DNA of 64,000 nt, taken from Bacteroidota bacterium. Lineage in GTDB: Bacteria; Bacteroidota; Bacteroidia; AKYH767-A; OLB10. Positions 36,601 to 45,089 of this stretch are shown here, in pieces. Under the pieces are notes generated by a model, which had not been told where the DNA came from, made no database searches, and saw nothing but the letters and a program-made list of their open reading frames with translations. Numbering within the stretch: position 1 is the first letter of the stretch; each line of letters begins with the position of its first letter. Where the stretch lies: positions 1-64,000 of the forward strand of contig JAFDWZ010000004.1 of NCBI GenBank assembly GCA_018268195.1, read 5' to 3'. A program made the position numbers and the translations under genes.

Positions 36601-38028
36601 TTATTTTATTTTATGTAAACATCTTACTATCATAGCCATTGCACGGTCAATAGTTTCCTTTTTAGTTCTGAAAGCAAGTATTGCAATTCTTATCACAAAA
36701 TTGTTGTCAATCACAGATGAACTTAGAAACACCTCGCCATCCAAATGTATTTCTTTCATTAATTGTTGGTTCTTTTTATCACTATCAATTGCAAAAGGAT
36801 AGCGGAAATAACTTACAGATAAATCGGGTTCAGTACCGACAAGAAATCCATTTTCCTTAAGAAGTTCTCTGAAATATTTTACTAGTAGTAACTTCTCTTC
36901 CAAACAGGCAACAAAGGGTTCAATGCCATGATACCTTAAAGGTAGCCACACACGCAGGCCTCTGAAATGTTTAGTTAGTTCGGGCGAAAGATTGGCAGGG
37001 CTTTTTATAAGCTCGTCCTCAGAAGCATCCTGCATATAATTTGCTTCGTAGTAGTTGGAATGTAAGGTTGCGGTTGCATTTTTTATCAGTACGGCACCAA
37101 CACCATAAGGAAGAAATAAGCCTTTATGCGGATCAACAATCATCGAATCGGCTCTTTCAAGTCCTTTAAATAAATGTTTGCGTGACGTCAAAATAAAAAA
37201 TCCACCATAGGCTGCATCTACATGAAACCATAGATGATGCTTGAGTGCAATGTCTGCAATTTCATTTAATGGGTCAACGGCACCTGTGTCAGTAGTTCCT
37301 GCTGTGGCAACAATCAAAAATGGATAAAGCCCCTCAGCAACATCTTTTGTTATAAGATGAAGTAATTCATCAGATTTCATTCTGTGATGTTCATCCAATG
37401 GAACATATCGTATCACAACATCTTCGAGTCCGATAATGCGCAATGCTTTTTGTGTGGAATGATGCACCTGCTCACTGAGATAGACTACACTTTTTTGTAC
37501 ACGTTCATTTTTTACATGGTGCTTATCTCTTGCAGCAGTAAAAGCAATGAGTGTTGAAATGGAACCTCCTGATGACAGGCAACCAACCGCTGTTTCTGGG
37601 AATGAAAATACCTTTTTTAACCAGTTGATTACTTCATTTTCTATCGATGCTGCTCCGGGTGAAGCATAATATACACTTGAAAAAGGATTGGTTACGGCAG
37701 CTAGAAAATCAGCCACTGCACCAGTGAATACGCCACCGCCAGGTATATATCCTAAGTGCTTTCCTGATGCAGCATTAATTCCATTTTCAACGACTTCTTT
37801 CTGATAGATATCAAGTAGGTGTTCTATTGTACTGCTTTTATTGTCTATACTTAATGATGTAACCGGATTCTGCTGAAAACCTTTTACATCAGAAAGACCT
37901 GAAATAAATTTATTGGCATATTCGTTTACCAACTCAGCAATTTCTGTTCTTTCATTCTGTTGGATATCAAGCAGGTTACTTGTTTTACTTAATTTATTCA
38001 ATTGTATAATAATTGCTTCAGTGTTCAT
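36601..38028 (-). CDS. Group II pyridoxal-phosphate-dependent decarboxylase
   Basis: 475 residues of the aromatic amino acid/glutamate decarboxylase fold. The pyridine-stacking His is in EQVHHSTQKA, the Asp in HVDAAYGGFF and the PLP lysine in DPHKGLFLPYG near 300. The usual VGCLSSGGSISTLIA phosphate-loop region is near 150. The family includes decarboxylases for Tyr, DOPA, Trp and Asp; the substrate cannot be called. It is a single gene facing hpf divergently. Confidence 0.9.
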   Translation of the reverse strand: MNTEAIIIQLNKLSKTSNLLDIQQNERTEIAELVNEYANKFISGLSDVKGFQQNPVTSLSIDNKSSTIEHLLDIYQKEVVENGINAASGKHLGYIPGGGVFTGAVADFLAAVTNPFSSVYYASPGAASIENEVINWLKKVFSFPETAVGCLSSGGSISTLIAFTAARDKHHVKNERVQKSVVYLSEQVHHSTQKALRIIGLEDVVIRYVPLDEHHRMKSDELLHLITKDVAEGLYPFLIVATAGTTDTGAVDPLNEIADIALKHHLWFHVDAAYGGFFILTSRKHLFKGLERADSMIVDPHKGLFLPYGVGAVLIKNATATLHSNYYEANYMQDASEDELIKSPANLSPELTKHFRGLRVWLPLRYHGIEPFVACLEEKLLLVKYFRELLKENGFLVGTEPDLSVSYFRYPFAIDSDKKNQQLMKEIHLDGEVFLSSSVIDNNFVIRIAILAFRTKKETIDRAMAMIVRCLHKIK

Positions 38029-38085
38029 TTTAATAGATTGGATTTATAAATGACATTTGTAAGTCAAAAGAATAAAAATTATCAA

Positions 38086-38115
38086 TTGAAAGAATCAGTA
38101 TTAAGGTTAATTTTG
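38086..38115 (+). promoter_or_regulatory. Promoter of hpf
   Basis: TTG at 38086-38088, 19-bp spacer, TAATTTTG at 38108-38115: a complete Bacteroidota promoter with ideal spacing, 29 nt before the hpf ATG. Confidence 0.68.
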
Positions 38116-38144
38116 TGTAATAAAATTTATAAAACAATAGAAAT

Positions 38145-38495
38145 ATGAAATTGAGATTGGAATCCAAAGGCTTTAGATTAAGTCCTTCATTAAAATCTTT
38201 TGCAACAGATAAACTGAGCAACTTAGACAGATATTATAAAGACATTCAGGAAGTAGAAGTTACTCTCGAAATTGAAGTGAAATCTTCAAAGGAAGTTGTC
38301 AATTGTATGCTCAACATCAGGGTGCCGGGTAAAGATGCATATATTAAAACTTCCTCTGCAATTTTTGAAGATGCCATTCTGAAAGCTGCTGATGCTGCAA
38401 AAAGAAAATTGCGGACACGTAAAACACAATTGCAACTCGCCAAAAAAAGAAAGTCTCCAGACAGGAGGGTTTCTGCTAAGAAAGCAATGAAATAA
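38145..38495 (+). CDS. hpf: Ribosome hibernation-promoting factor (HPF/RaiA-like, short form)
   Basis: 116 residues. The fold is read from MKLRLESKGFRLSPSLKSF, the strands VEVTLEIEV and NCMLNIRVPG, and the helix FEDAILKAADAAKRKLRT with a basic C-terminal tail. Short HPF stabilises 70S dimers or inactive ribosomes in stationary phase. It lacks the C-terminal dimer domain of the long form. It is read from its own promoter and is convergent with a small hypothetical gene. Confidence 0.88.
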   Translation: MKLRLESKGFRLSPSLKSFATDKLSNLDRYYKDIQEVEVTLEIEVKSSKEVVNCMLNIRVPGKDAYIKTSSAIFEDAILKAADAAKRKLRTRKTQLQLAKKRKSPDRRVSAKKAMK

Positions 38496-38513
38496 TCCCG
38501 TAGTTACTATTAA

Positions 38514-38753
38514 TTATTCCTCAAACCACTCTCCGCGATTGGGCCTGAGGTCATCCCTAACTTGCAACATTTCATCTTCGTCCACAATCATAAAGGCTAT
38601 GGAATAACTCTCGGAAATATTTTCTGTTCCGGTATGATTATTTTTAAGCTTTTTATCTTCAATATATTCATTAAGGTGACGGGTGTGATGTTCGGCTGTT
38701 TTTTCAGACTCAGGACCTCTGATGTCCCATATTAACTTGATTTTCTTACTCAT
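38514..38753 (-). CDS. Small conserved-looking hypothetical protein
   Basis: 79 residues, no signal or membrane segment. It begins MSKKIKLIWDIRGP, has HHTRHLNEYIEDKK near 22-35 and ends LRPNRGEWFEE. The codon use matches its neighbours and the strand arrangement (SYSIAFMIVDEDEM) suggests a real small alpha/beta protein. The function is unknown and I do not recognise the family. It is 18 bp from hpf, convergent with it. Confidence 0.65.
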   Translation of the reverse strand: MSKKIKLIWDIRGPESEKTAEHHTRHLNEYIEDKKLKNNHTGTENISESYSIAFMIVDEDEMLQVRDDLRPNRGEWFEE

Positions 38754-38913
38754 TTCAAAAACGAAAATGAATTACCTTTGTTTAAATTCACTACAAAGGA
38801 AATTATAATGTCTTTACATAACAAACTTAATCTATGAAGAATGTTTGCATAATGTAAAAACAATTTTCAGGTAGAATTTGGTTAACACCTATTTACATTC
38901 AAAAAAATAAATT

Positions 38914-39894
38914 ATGCTTTGCATTTATCATGAATCAACCGACCCTTACTTTAATGTTGCTACCGATGAGTATATTTTAAAGTACTTACAGGAAGATTGT
39001 TTTATGCTTTGGCGCAACGACAATGCCATTATAGTAGGCAAGTATCAGAACACACTTTCTGAAATAAACTATGATTATGTTAAAGCCAACAACATTGCTG
39101 TTGTGCGTAGAATTTCGGGTGGCGGTGCCGTATATCACGATCTTGGCAATCTGAATTTTTCATTCACAAAAACAGGAAAAGATTCAAGTCTTACAGATTT
39201 TGAAAAATTTACCCGACCAATAGTGGAAGTTATACGTTCGCTGGGAGCTGATGCTCGTTTTGAAGGGAAGAATGATTTGATGATTGACGGAAAAAAAATT
39301 GCCGGCAATGCAGCTCACATCCACAAGAATAAAATTTTACATCACGGTTGTTTGTTGTTTTCTTCTGAAATGCGGAATGTAAGCGAAGCTTTGAAGATTA
39401 ATCCTGTTAAGTACATTGATAAAGCTCATAAGTCTGTTCCCAAAAGGGTAACTAATATTTCTGAACATATAAAAGTGCCCATGAATGTTGCGGATTTTAC
39501 CAAACGAATTATGGATTATGTACTTCAAAATTTTCCGGGAAGCAGGCTTTATACTTTTTCAGATGAAGATAAAGCCCTCATTCAAAAGCTTCGTGACGAA
39601 AAATATGCTACTCATGAGTGGAATTACGGAAGGTCGCCCGATTATAATTTTAAAAAAGCTATCAGAACAAAGGGTGGGCTGCTGGAGATGAACCTTGAAG
39701 TTAAAAAGGGAGTGATTGAGAAAGCAAAAATATTCGGTGACTTTTTCTCTGAAAATGGTATTGAAGAAATTGAAAATGCCCTTACCAATATCAATCACGA
39801 AGAAGGACAGATCAGAAATGTTCTTTCCAAATACGAAATCCATAAACACTTCAGCAATATCAGCGTGGACGATTTGATAGAGGCAATTTTTTAG
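38914..39894 (+). CDS. lplA: Lipoate-protein ligase A
   Basis: 326 residues. The biotin/lipoate ligase core shows RRISGGGAVYHDLGNLNFSF near 67-86 and KKIAGNAAHIHKNKILHHGCLLF near 128; the Lys is the adenylate site. A C-terminal accessory domain follows (RTKGGLLEMNLEVKKGVIEKAKIFGDFF), as in two-domain LplA. It activates free lipoate with ATP and attaches it to lipoyl domains such as those of pyruvate dehydrogenase. A TAgaaTTTG just upstream is one base too long for a canonical box. Confidence 0.94.
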   Translation: MLCIYHESTDPYFNVATDEYILKYLQEDCFMLWRNDNAIIVGKYQNTLSEINYDYVKANNIAVVRRISGGGAVYHDLGNLNFSFTKTGKDSSLTDFEKFTRPIVEVIRSLGADARFEGKNDLMIDGKKIAGNAAHIHKNKILHHGCLLFSSEMRNVSEALKINPVKYIDKAHKSVPKRVTNISEHIKVPMNVADFTKRIMDYVLQNFPGSRLYTFSDEDKALIQKLRDEKYATHEWNYGRSPDYNFKKAIRTKGGLLEMNLEVKKGVIEKAKIFGDFFSENGIEEIENALTNINHEEGQIRNVLSKYEIHKHFSNISVDDLIEAIF

Positions 39895-40052
39895 ATGATG
39901 AAACGGGTAGTGCTGCTGTTGAAAAGTTCATGACAATTATCAAAAGTGCGCACTATTTGTTTGCGACATTAGCCGCTTAATTAAGTTTTTCATGTTACAA
40001 GTTATTTGTAAGAATTATCATCTGATCAAGTTAAATAATTTGTGTCAAAGTT

Positions 40053-41291
40053 GTGAATGATTCAAGTAACATTCCGGAAAATACAGTTGCAGGTAACCTG
40101 CCTGCAGAACCACATACAGGCACAGGAGTAAGACTTTGGAATAAAAATTTTATAAATGCATGTGCAGCTAATTTTCTTATTGCTTGTGCATTTTATCTGC
40201 TTATGCCCACCATTCCGATATTTTTATCTGAGCAGTTGCATGTCGCACAATCGCATATAGGTATAGCACTTTCATCGTATGTGGCTGCTCTGCTCATAAT
40301 GCGACCTTTTAGTGGTTATCTCGTTGATGTTTATCCGCGTAAAAAATTATTTATGATAGGAGTGACGCTTTTCGTTGTTGTTTTTTGCGGATACTATTTT
40401 GCTGCAACCGTACTGTTTTTTGTGATATTGCGATTTGTTCATGGATTATTCTGGGGGCTTTCAACGGTTTCGGCAAATACGGTGGCTATTGATATTATTC
40501 CTTCTCAAAGAAGAGCTGAGGGCATAGGATTTTTCGGAGTTACGATGAATATTGCTATGGCTACAGCACCTTATATTGCAGTAAATATTTATGATTCTTT
40601 CGGATTTTCAACTCTTGTAAGCTGCGCCTTGGTGATGGGTTTAATGGCTATACTTACCGTTAGTTTCATAAAGGTACCCAAACGTGAACTGTTAAAAAAA
40701 CGACCACCCATATCCTTCGACAGATTTATATTAGTCAAAGGAATTCCGGTATTCATCAATCAGCTGTTTCTCTCATTCGGATGGGGCACGTTGGTTGCGT
40801 TTGCAGTTTTGTATGGAAAAAAAATCGGTATCCATAACTCAGGTATTTTCTTTTTGTTTTTGGCAACAGGCATTGTCTTGTCACGTGTAACATCAGGAAA
40901 AATTATTGACAAAGGATATTTGCATAATGTAATGATGGTTGCCATATCTGCTATAACAGTGGGATATTTTTGCTTTGCAACCTTTCATGATTTTTATGCA
41001 TTCTGTATTTCAGCATTTATCCTTGGCGTTGGCTTCGGAACAATGTTTCCTGCATTGCAAACTATTTACAATAATATGGCGGCATCATCCAGACGCGGAA
41101 CTGCGAACTCTACTTATCTTACCGGTTTCGATCTGGGTGTTGGCTTAGGTATGTTGATTGGAGCATATATCAGTGATAAATATGGATTTCCGGCAATGTA
41201 TTATCTAACTGCAGTGTTGAGTTTTATTGCATTATTTATCTATCGTTTCAATTCGAAGAGTGTTTATGAAAAAAACAAAGTAACCCAATGA
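40053..41291 (+). CDS. Major facilitator superfamily transporter
   Basis: 412 residues with twelve predicted membrane segments. The motif-A loop SGYLVDVYPRKKLFMIG (a GxxxDxxGRK variant) lies near 92 and a second half repeats it in SGKIIDKGYLHNVMMV. It starts with GTG 40053, no ATG being better placed. The arrangement resembles drug or metabolite antiporters; substrate unknown. An SDR gene follows 68 bp downstream. Confidence 0.9.
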   Translation: MNDSSNIPENTVAGNLPAEPHTGTGVRLWNKNFINACAANFLIACAFYLLMPTIPIFLSEQLHVAQSHIGIALSSYVAALLIMRPFSGYLVDVYPRKKLFMIGVTLFVVVFCGYYFAATVLFFVILRFVHGLFWGLSTVSANTVAIDIIPSQRRAEGIGFFGVTMNIAMATAPYIAVNIYDSFGFSTLVSCALVMGLMAILTVSFIKVPKRELLKKRPPISFDRFILVKGIPVFINQLFLSFGWGTLVAFAVLYGKKIGIHNSGIFFLFLATGIVLSRVTSGKIIDKGYLHNVMMVAISAITVGYFCFATFHDFYAFCISAFILGVGFGTMFPALQTIYNNMAASSRRGTANSTYLTGFDLGVGLGMLIGAYISDKYGFPAMYYLTAVLSFIALFIYRFNSKSVYEKNKVTQ

Positions 41292-41359
41292 TGAGCGTAT
41301 ATTCGCAAAAAGATAACACAAACAATATGGCCATCACAACTGTTTGTTTTAAAAAATAG

Positions 41360-42076
41360 ATGAATATGGAAAAGAAAGTAGTTTACATCACAGGAGGAAG
41401 TAAGGGTATAGGAAAAGGGATTGCACAATATTTATTAATTCATGGTTATAAGGTTGCAATAAGCAGCCGACATTTAAAATCCGCACAGGAAGCTGCAGAA
41501 AGTTTGAACGGGAATAAAGACGATATTTTGGCAATTCAATCGGATGTATGCAAGGCTGATGATGAAAAAAATGCCATAAGAAAAATTACAGACACATGGG
41601 GCAGGCTGGATGTGTTGATAGCCAATGCGGGTGTAGGTCACTTTGCTCCCATAGAAGAGCTTACTGTTGAGCAGTGGAATGAAGTAATCAACACCAATGT
41701 AACAGGAGTTTTTCATAGTGTAAAAGCCTGTGTTGAGCAATTAAAGAAAACCAAAGGGTACATTATCACCATAGCAAGCCTTGCGGGAACTTATTTTTCA
41801 GAGAAAGGCACAGCCTATAATGCAAGTAAATTTGCAATGGTAGGTTTTTCGCAGGCGCTGATGTTGGATTTACGTCAGCATGATGTTAAGGTTACTACCA
41901 TTATGCCCGGCTCAGTAACCAGTTATTTCAACAATCATATTCCATCTGTTGAAGATGGATGGAAGATTCAGCCCGAAGACATAGGTGAGATAGTTTACGA
42001 TCTTTTGAAAATGAATCCGCGTGTGTTGCCAAGCAAAATAGAAGTGCGACCTGCAAAACCTCCTGTAAAGCGCTGA
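41360..42076 (+). CDS. Short-chain dehydrogenase/reductase
   Basis: 238 residues, classical SDR. It shows TGGSKGIGKGIA at 11-22, NAGVGHFAPIEE near 90, the catalytic Ser in TIASLAGTYFS and YNASKFAMVGFS holding the YxxxK pair. The cofactor-binding Arg/Ser (SSRHLKSA) suggests NADP preference. Substrate unknown. It follows the MFS transporter in the same direction. Confidence 0.92.
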   Translation: MNMEKKVVYITGGSKGIGKGIAQYLLIHGYKVAISSRHLKSAQEAAESLNGNKDDILAIQSDVCKADDEKNAIRKITDTWGRLDVLIANAGVGHFAPIEELTVEQWNEVINTNVTGVFHSVKACVEQLKKTKGYIITIASLAGTYFSEKGTAYNASKFAMVGFSQALMLDLRQHDVKVTTIMPGSVTSYFNNHIPSVEDGWKIQPEDIGEIVYDLLKMNPRVLPSKIEVRPAKPPVKR

Positions 42077-42156
42077 CATGATTTTTCTCAGCTAAAATCA
42101 GCTTGTTTTGGTGTGTGCAAATTAAAATATGACATTCAGATGGCAATGGGTCTTTG

Positions 42157-42164
42157 TACCTTTG
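42157..42164 (+). promoter_or_regulatory. Minus-7 box upstream of the double-DUF2249 gene
   Basis: TACCTTTG, full TAnnTTTG match, 54 nt before ATG 42218, leaving a leader of about 47 nt. No canonical minus-33 TTG is seen at the right distance. Confidence 0.45.
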
Positions 42165-42217
42165 TGTGCGATAATTTTATCACAATTGGCAATTTTTAAT
42201 TTAAAAGAATAAAGATT

Positions 42218-42970
42218 ATGAGTAGTACCATTAGCAACGAAGAATTAGATGTTCGCGTATATGTTCCAATCAAACGACATGAAATGCTGATACAGATGTT
42301 TAAAGAACTACCTGTAGCGCATAGTTTTACTTTTATCAACGATCATGACCCTATTCCACTTTACTATGAGTTTCGCTCCATTTATGGTGATGTAGTAGGA
42401 TGGGAGTATCTGAACAAGGGCGGTCGCGAGTGGAAAGTAAAAGTTACCCGTACAGAAGAATCGCAGGGACGTGAGTTTACTGATATTTCAACTTTACTCG
42501 ATTTGCGAAAAGCAGATAAGAAAGAATGGAAGCAGATAGTATTTCATCGTTACGGAATGATGGAGCAAGGCACTACGATGGAGCTTATTTCTAATGATGA
42601 GCTTTCAGAAATACATGGAATTTTTATGCAAAAGTTTGAAGGTAAACACAAATGGATTTACAAGAAAAGGGAGCATGGCGAATATGTAGTGCATGTTACC
42701 AAACAGGATAACAGCGGACTTGGTGACGAAGGTTACTCTGTAGTCAATACTTTTGATGTGCGACCTTATACACCTTCAGACCGTCATGAAATATTTTACA
42801 AAGCATTTGCTGATATTAAAACAGGAGAAGCATTTGAGTTTATAAACGACCATGATCCTAAGCCGCTCTATTATCAAATGGAAGCGGAGAGCAAAGAGCC
42901 TTTCAGATGGGAATATATTGAAAAAGGACCTGATGTGTGGAAGGTAAGAGTGATAAAGACAAAAGAGTAA
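42218..42970 (+). CDS. Protein with two DUF2249 domains
   Basis: 250 residues. The first DUF2249 (LDVRVYVPIKRHEMLIQMF, HSFTFINDHDPIPLYYEF, GWEYLNKGGREWKVKV) spans about 8-85; the second (NTFDVRPYTPSDRHEIFY, EAFEFINDHDPKPLYYQ, FRWEYIEKGPDVWKVRV) spans about 178-250. A 90-residue linker with HxxY and HxxF pairs sits between (FHRYGMMEQGTTMEL, IHGIFMQKFEG). DUF2249 proteins are found with nitrosative-stress or hemerythrin-like proteins and may bind metal through ND/HD motifs. The doubled form with a middle insert is unusual. Confidence 0.88.
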   Translation: MSSTISNEELDVRVYVPIKRHEMLIQMFKELPVAHSFTFINDHDPIPLYYEFRSIYGDVVGWEYLNKGGREWKVKVTRTEESQGREFTDISTLLDLRKADKKEWKQIVFHRYGMMEQGTTMELISNDELSEIHGIFMQKFEGKHKWIYKKREHGEYVVHVTKQDNSGLGDEGYSVVNTFDVRPYTPSDRHEIFYKAFADIKTGEAFEFINDHDPKPLYYQMEAESKEPFRWEYIEKGPDVWKVRVIKTKE

Positions 42971-43002
42971 TTACTCAACGCCAAGTTCCAGTTAGGAACA
43001 TA

Positions 43003-43608
43003 TTATACCATCTCCGGTCTGTTATAAAATAAAGCAAGGCAGTCGTTTGATTTCTGCATTGATTTTATTACAGAAGGAAGTGGTTGAACATAAACTTCAG
43101 GATAATCTATCTCACCTAGAGCCGTGCGAATGGGATATGCCAATTTTTCTGTTTCAATTGAAAACTGAGAGTCAATACCCGGTTTGTTTCCACGAGGATC
43201 CAAGCGAAACCATCCTTTATCTTTCAGAAAAGCAGCAATGAGCCCATGCAGTGCAAACCCTGAATCAATAGTGCCTTTGCGTAACACACGCTGATAACAA
43301 AAACCTGCTGGAATACCCATGCCACGAAGTAATGTTGCAAGCAAATGCGATTTGGCAAAACAAATTCCTTCGCCCTTACTCAAGGTATCTTCGGCACTGA
43401 TGGTAATGGTTTTACTTTGTATGTCAAAAGAGTGTGTTATTTTATCTCTTACAAACTCAAATGCTGTTTTTGCACGCTGCTCATCAGTGGATGCATGTGA
43501 TTTTATATCATTGATTTGCTGTTGAACTAATGGAGTGTTAAACTCAATTACAGAAGGTACTTCCTTGAGGTAATCCTGCAGATGTTCAGATTCAATTTTT
43601 AATTCCAT
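43003..43608 (-). CDS. Transglutaminase-like domain protein
   Basis: 201 residues. The Cys-His-Asp triad is visible: GEGICFAKSHLLATLLRGMG with Cys near 93, ALHGLIAAFL with His near 133 and WFRLDPRGNKPG with Asp near 148. Transglutaminase-like proteins often act as cysteine peptidases or amidases; the substrate is unknown. The protein has no signal peptide, so it is likely cytoplasmic. It is a single gene. Confidence 0.88.
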   Translation of the reverse strand: MELKIESEHLQDYLKEVPSVIEFNTPLVQQQINDIKSHASTDEQRAKTAFEFVRDKITHSFDIQSKTITISAEDTLSKGEGICFAKSHLLATLLRGMGIPAGFCYQRVLRKGTIDSGFALHGLIAAFLKDKGWFRLDPRGNKPGIDSQFSIETEKLAYPIRTALGEIDYPEVYVQPLPSVIKSMQKSNDCLALFYNRPEMV

Positions 43609-43753
43609 GCTCTGAAAATATTTATTTCGATAATGAAAGTATTAAATTATTATAAGGGAGAACAGTTGTCAGACAAATAAAGTTTTATAAACAAATCGGA
43701 AGACAAAAGTTTATTTTGACGGAATAATTACAATGCAATAAAATACTTTCGCA

Positions 43754-43782
43754 TTTGCAAAATGTAAGAAGAGCTACTTTTG
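43754..43782 (+). promoter_or_regulatory. Promoter of the DUF2269 gene
   Basis: TTTG at 43754-43757 is followed after 17 bp by TACTTTTG at 43775-43782, close to the consensus, 28 nt before ATG 43811. The purine-rich AAGGAGA (43793 region) near the start could be a ribosome site. Confidence 0.6.
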
Positions 43783-43810
43783 TAATGCTGATGAAGGAGA
43801 TAAAAACAAT

Positions 43811-44266
43811 ATGACAGAATTATACAGAGCGTTAGTTGTTATTCATGTGCTTTCAGCCATTCTTGGTTTAGGTCCCGGCTTTGTGATGATATATGTGGTT
43901 ACACGCGCTACTAACATGACAGAGTTGCGACATGCTTACCTCATCAGAAACAGGTTACACAGTTTTGTGATAGTAGGCGGGACGTTGCTTATTCTTTCCG
44001 GACTTGCAATGGGCTTCCTTACTCCTTATCTGTTTTCAGCATTCTGGTATGTAACGGCACTCGTACTTTTTTTAATTGCATTAGCTTTTGGTCCTTTAGT
44101 TCTTTCGCCACGCTCAAAGCCTATCAAGGAGTTGCTGAAAAATCATCAAGGCGAAAATATTCCTGAAGCATATTATCCTCTTGCTAAGAAATTATTTTTT
44201 TACGAGCGCATTGAAAATGTAATTTTCATAGTTATTATTATGCTCATGGTGCTGAAGCCATTTTAA
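43811..44266 (+). CDS. DUF2269-family membrane protein
   Basis: 151 residues with four membrane segments: ALVVIHVLSAILGLGPGFVM, the second around FVIVGGTLLILSGLAMGF, the third FWYVTALVLFLIALAFGPLV and a C-terminal IENVIFIVIIMLMVLKPF. The His and Gly-Pro pattern in the first segment matches DUF2269. Function unknown. It is a single gene with a promoter box. Confidence 0.85.
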   Translation: MTELYRALVVIHVLSAILGLGPGFVMIYVVTRATNMTELRHAYLIRNRLHSFVIVGGTLLILSGLAMGFLTPYLFSAFWYVTALVLFLIALAFGPLVLSPRSKPIKELLKNHQGENIPEAYYPLAKKLFFYERIENVIFIVIIMLMVLKPF

Positions 44267-44330
44267 GAATAGAATTATTCAGAAGGAAAATCAAGATGTA
44301 TTGTCAATATTTCACGAACACCCAATCAAT

Positions 44331-44380
44331 AGCTCCGTAAGAGTGAAAAGTTAATAACCTCAACAGCTCCGTAGGAGCGA
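44331..44380 (+). repeat. Left pair of REP-like palindromes
   Basis: Two 16-nt copies spaced 34 nt apart; the second is the intact palindrome GCTCC-gta-GGAGC, and the first has two changes that break one stem arm (GCTCCGTAAGAGT). Confidence 0.75.
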
Positions 44381-44398
44381 GACAACAAACAACAATCC

Positions 44399-44877
44399 AT
44401 GGCTAATACCTACACCCAATTATACACCCATGTGGTTTTTGCCGTAAAAGGCAGAGCCAATCTCCTTTCCACAGTATGGAAGGAAAAATTCTATCAATAC
44501 ATCAGCGGAATCGTGTCCAATAAAATCAAAAATTAATGATAATAAATGGCATGCCAGACCACATACACATTCTTTTAGGGTTAAAACCTGATTGCAACCT
44601 TTCGGATTTAGTACGAGATATAAAGGCCAATTCATCCAAATGGATTAATGAAAATAAATTTGTTCAGGGTAAATTTGAATGGCAAACAGGTTTTGGAGCA
44701 TTTACAGTAGGGTACTCTCAGGTACAGACGGTGGTGAATTATATTCTGAATCAAGAAGAACATCATAAGAGGAAAACATTCATGGATGAATACATAGAGT
44801 TTTTGAAAGCATATAGTATTGATTTCAAACCTGAATATCTATTTGAGGATTTTGGTGACGCTCCTCCGGAGCTTTGA
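44399..44877 (+). pseudogene. Frameshifted Y1 (IS200/RAYT) transposase
   Basis: The first frame from ATG 44399 encodes MANTYTQLYTHVVFAVKG and stops after 45 residues at 44536. The rest continues in the next frame as MIINGMPDHIHILLGLKP with the HUH motif and VVNYILNQEEHHKRKTF holding the catalytic Tyr. One A missing in the run at 44522-44525 explains the break; adding it would restore a ~159-residue protein reading through SNKNQKLMIINGM. The C-terminus GDAPPEL is encoded by one of the right-hand palindromes. It could be a real null allele or a homopolymer sequencing error. Confidence 0.88.
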
Positions 44878-44922
44878 AAAAAAATGATGATAATAGCTAT
44901 TGAAGTGGCGCTCCTCCGGAGC
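44860..44922 (-). repeat. Right pair of REP-like palindromes
   Basis: Two copies of GCTCC-tcc-GGAGC (44860-44872 and 44910-44922) at 50-nt spacing. They match the left palindromes when reverse-complemented. The first overlaps the last codons of the transposase. Confidence 0.75.
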
Positions 44923-45089
44923 ATGCATAATAAGAATAATATACTTCCGGCTTGGTATAATGTTAATAGCGGTATAGCTGTGACTGGTTAATATCAGTAA
45001 ATTCGGGTACATAGCTAAAAGATAAATCCTTTGTTGACCTTGACAATTTACCTGACGAGTACGTTTAAGCTTGGGAAATCATCTTCTCT

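Larger units (their letters stand above)
44331..44922. mobile_element. REP-associated/IS200-type transposase unit framed by palindromes
   Basis: A frameshifted tyrosine-HUH transposase gene is flanked by two short palindromes on each side: AGCTCCGTAAGAGTGA (44331-44346) and AGCTCCGTAGGAGCGA (44365-44380) on the left, and GCTCCTCCGGAGC at 44860-44872 and 44910-44922 on the right. Right copies are in inverted orientation to the left ones. This fits a REP/RAYT unit or the ends of an IS200-like element. Palindromes of this type are common in Bacteroidota genomes. Confidence 0.75.

Noticed and set aside
38775-38799. An inverted repeat CCTTTGT...ACAAAGG upstream of lplA
   Set aside because: It contains a TAccTTTG box on plus but the arms are short, no T tract follows, and it is 115 nt from the lplA start; too weak to call an operator.
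38870-38890. A promoter box (TAGAATTTG) upstream of lplA
   Set aside because: The gap between TA and TTTG is three bases instead of two, so it fails the TAnnTTTG pattern.
44331-44922. The four GCTCC...GGAGC repeats as a CRISPR or as a terminator
   Set aside because: Spacing and orientation are irregular, copies are in inverted pairs around a transposase, and no T run follows.
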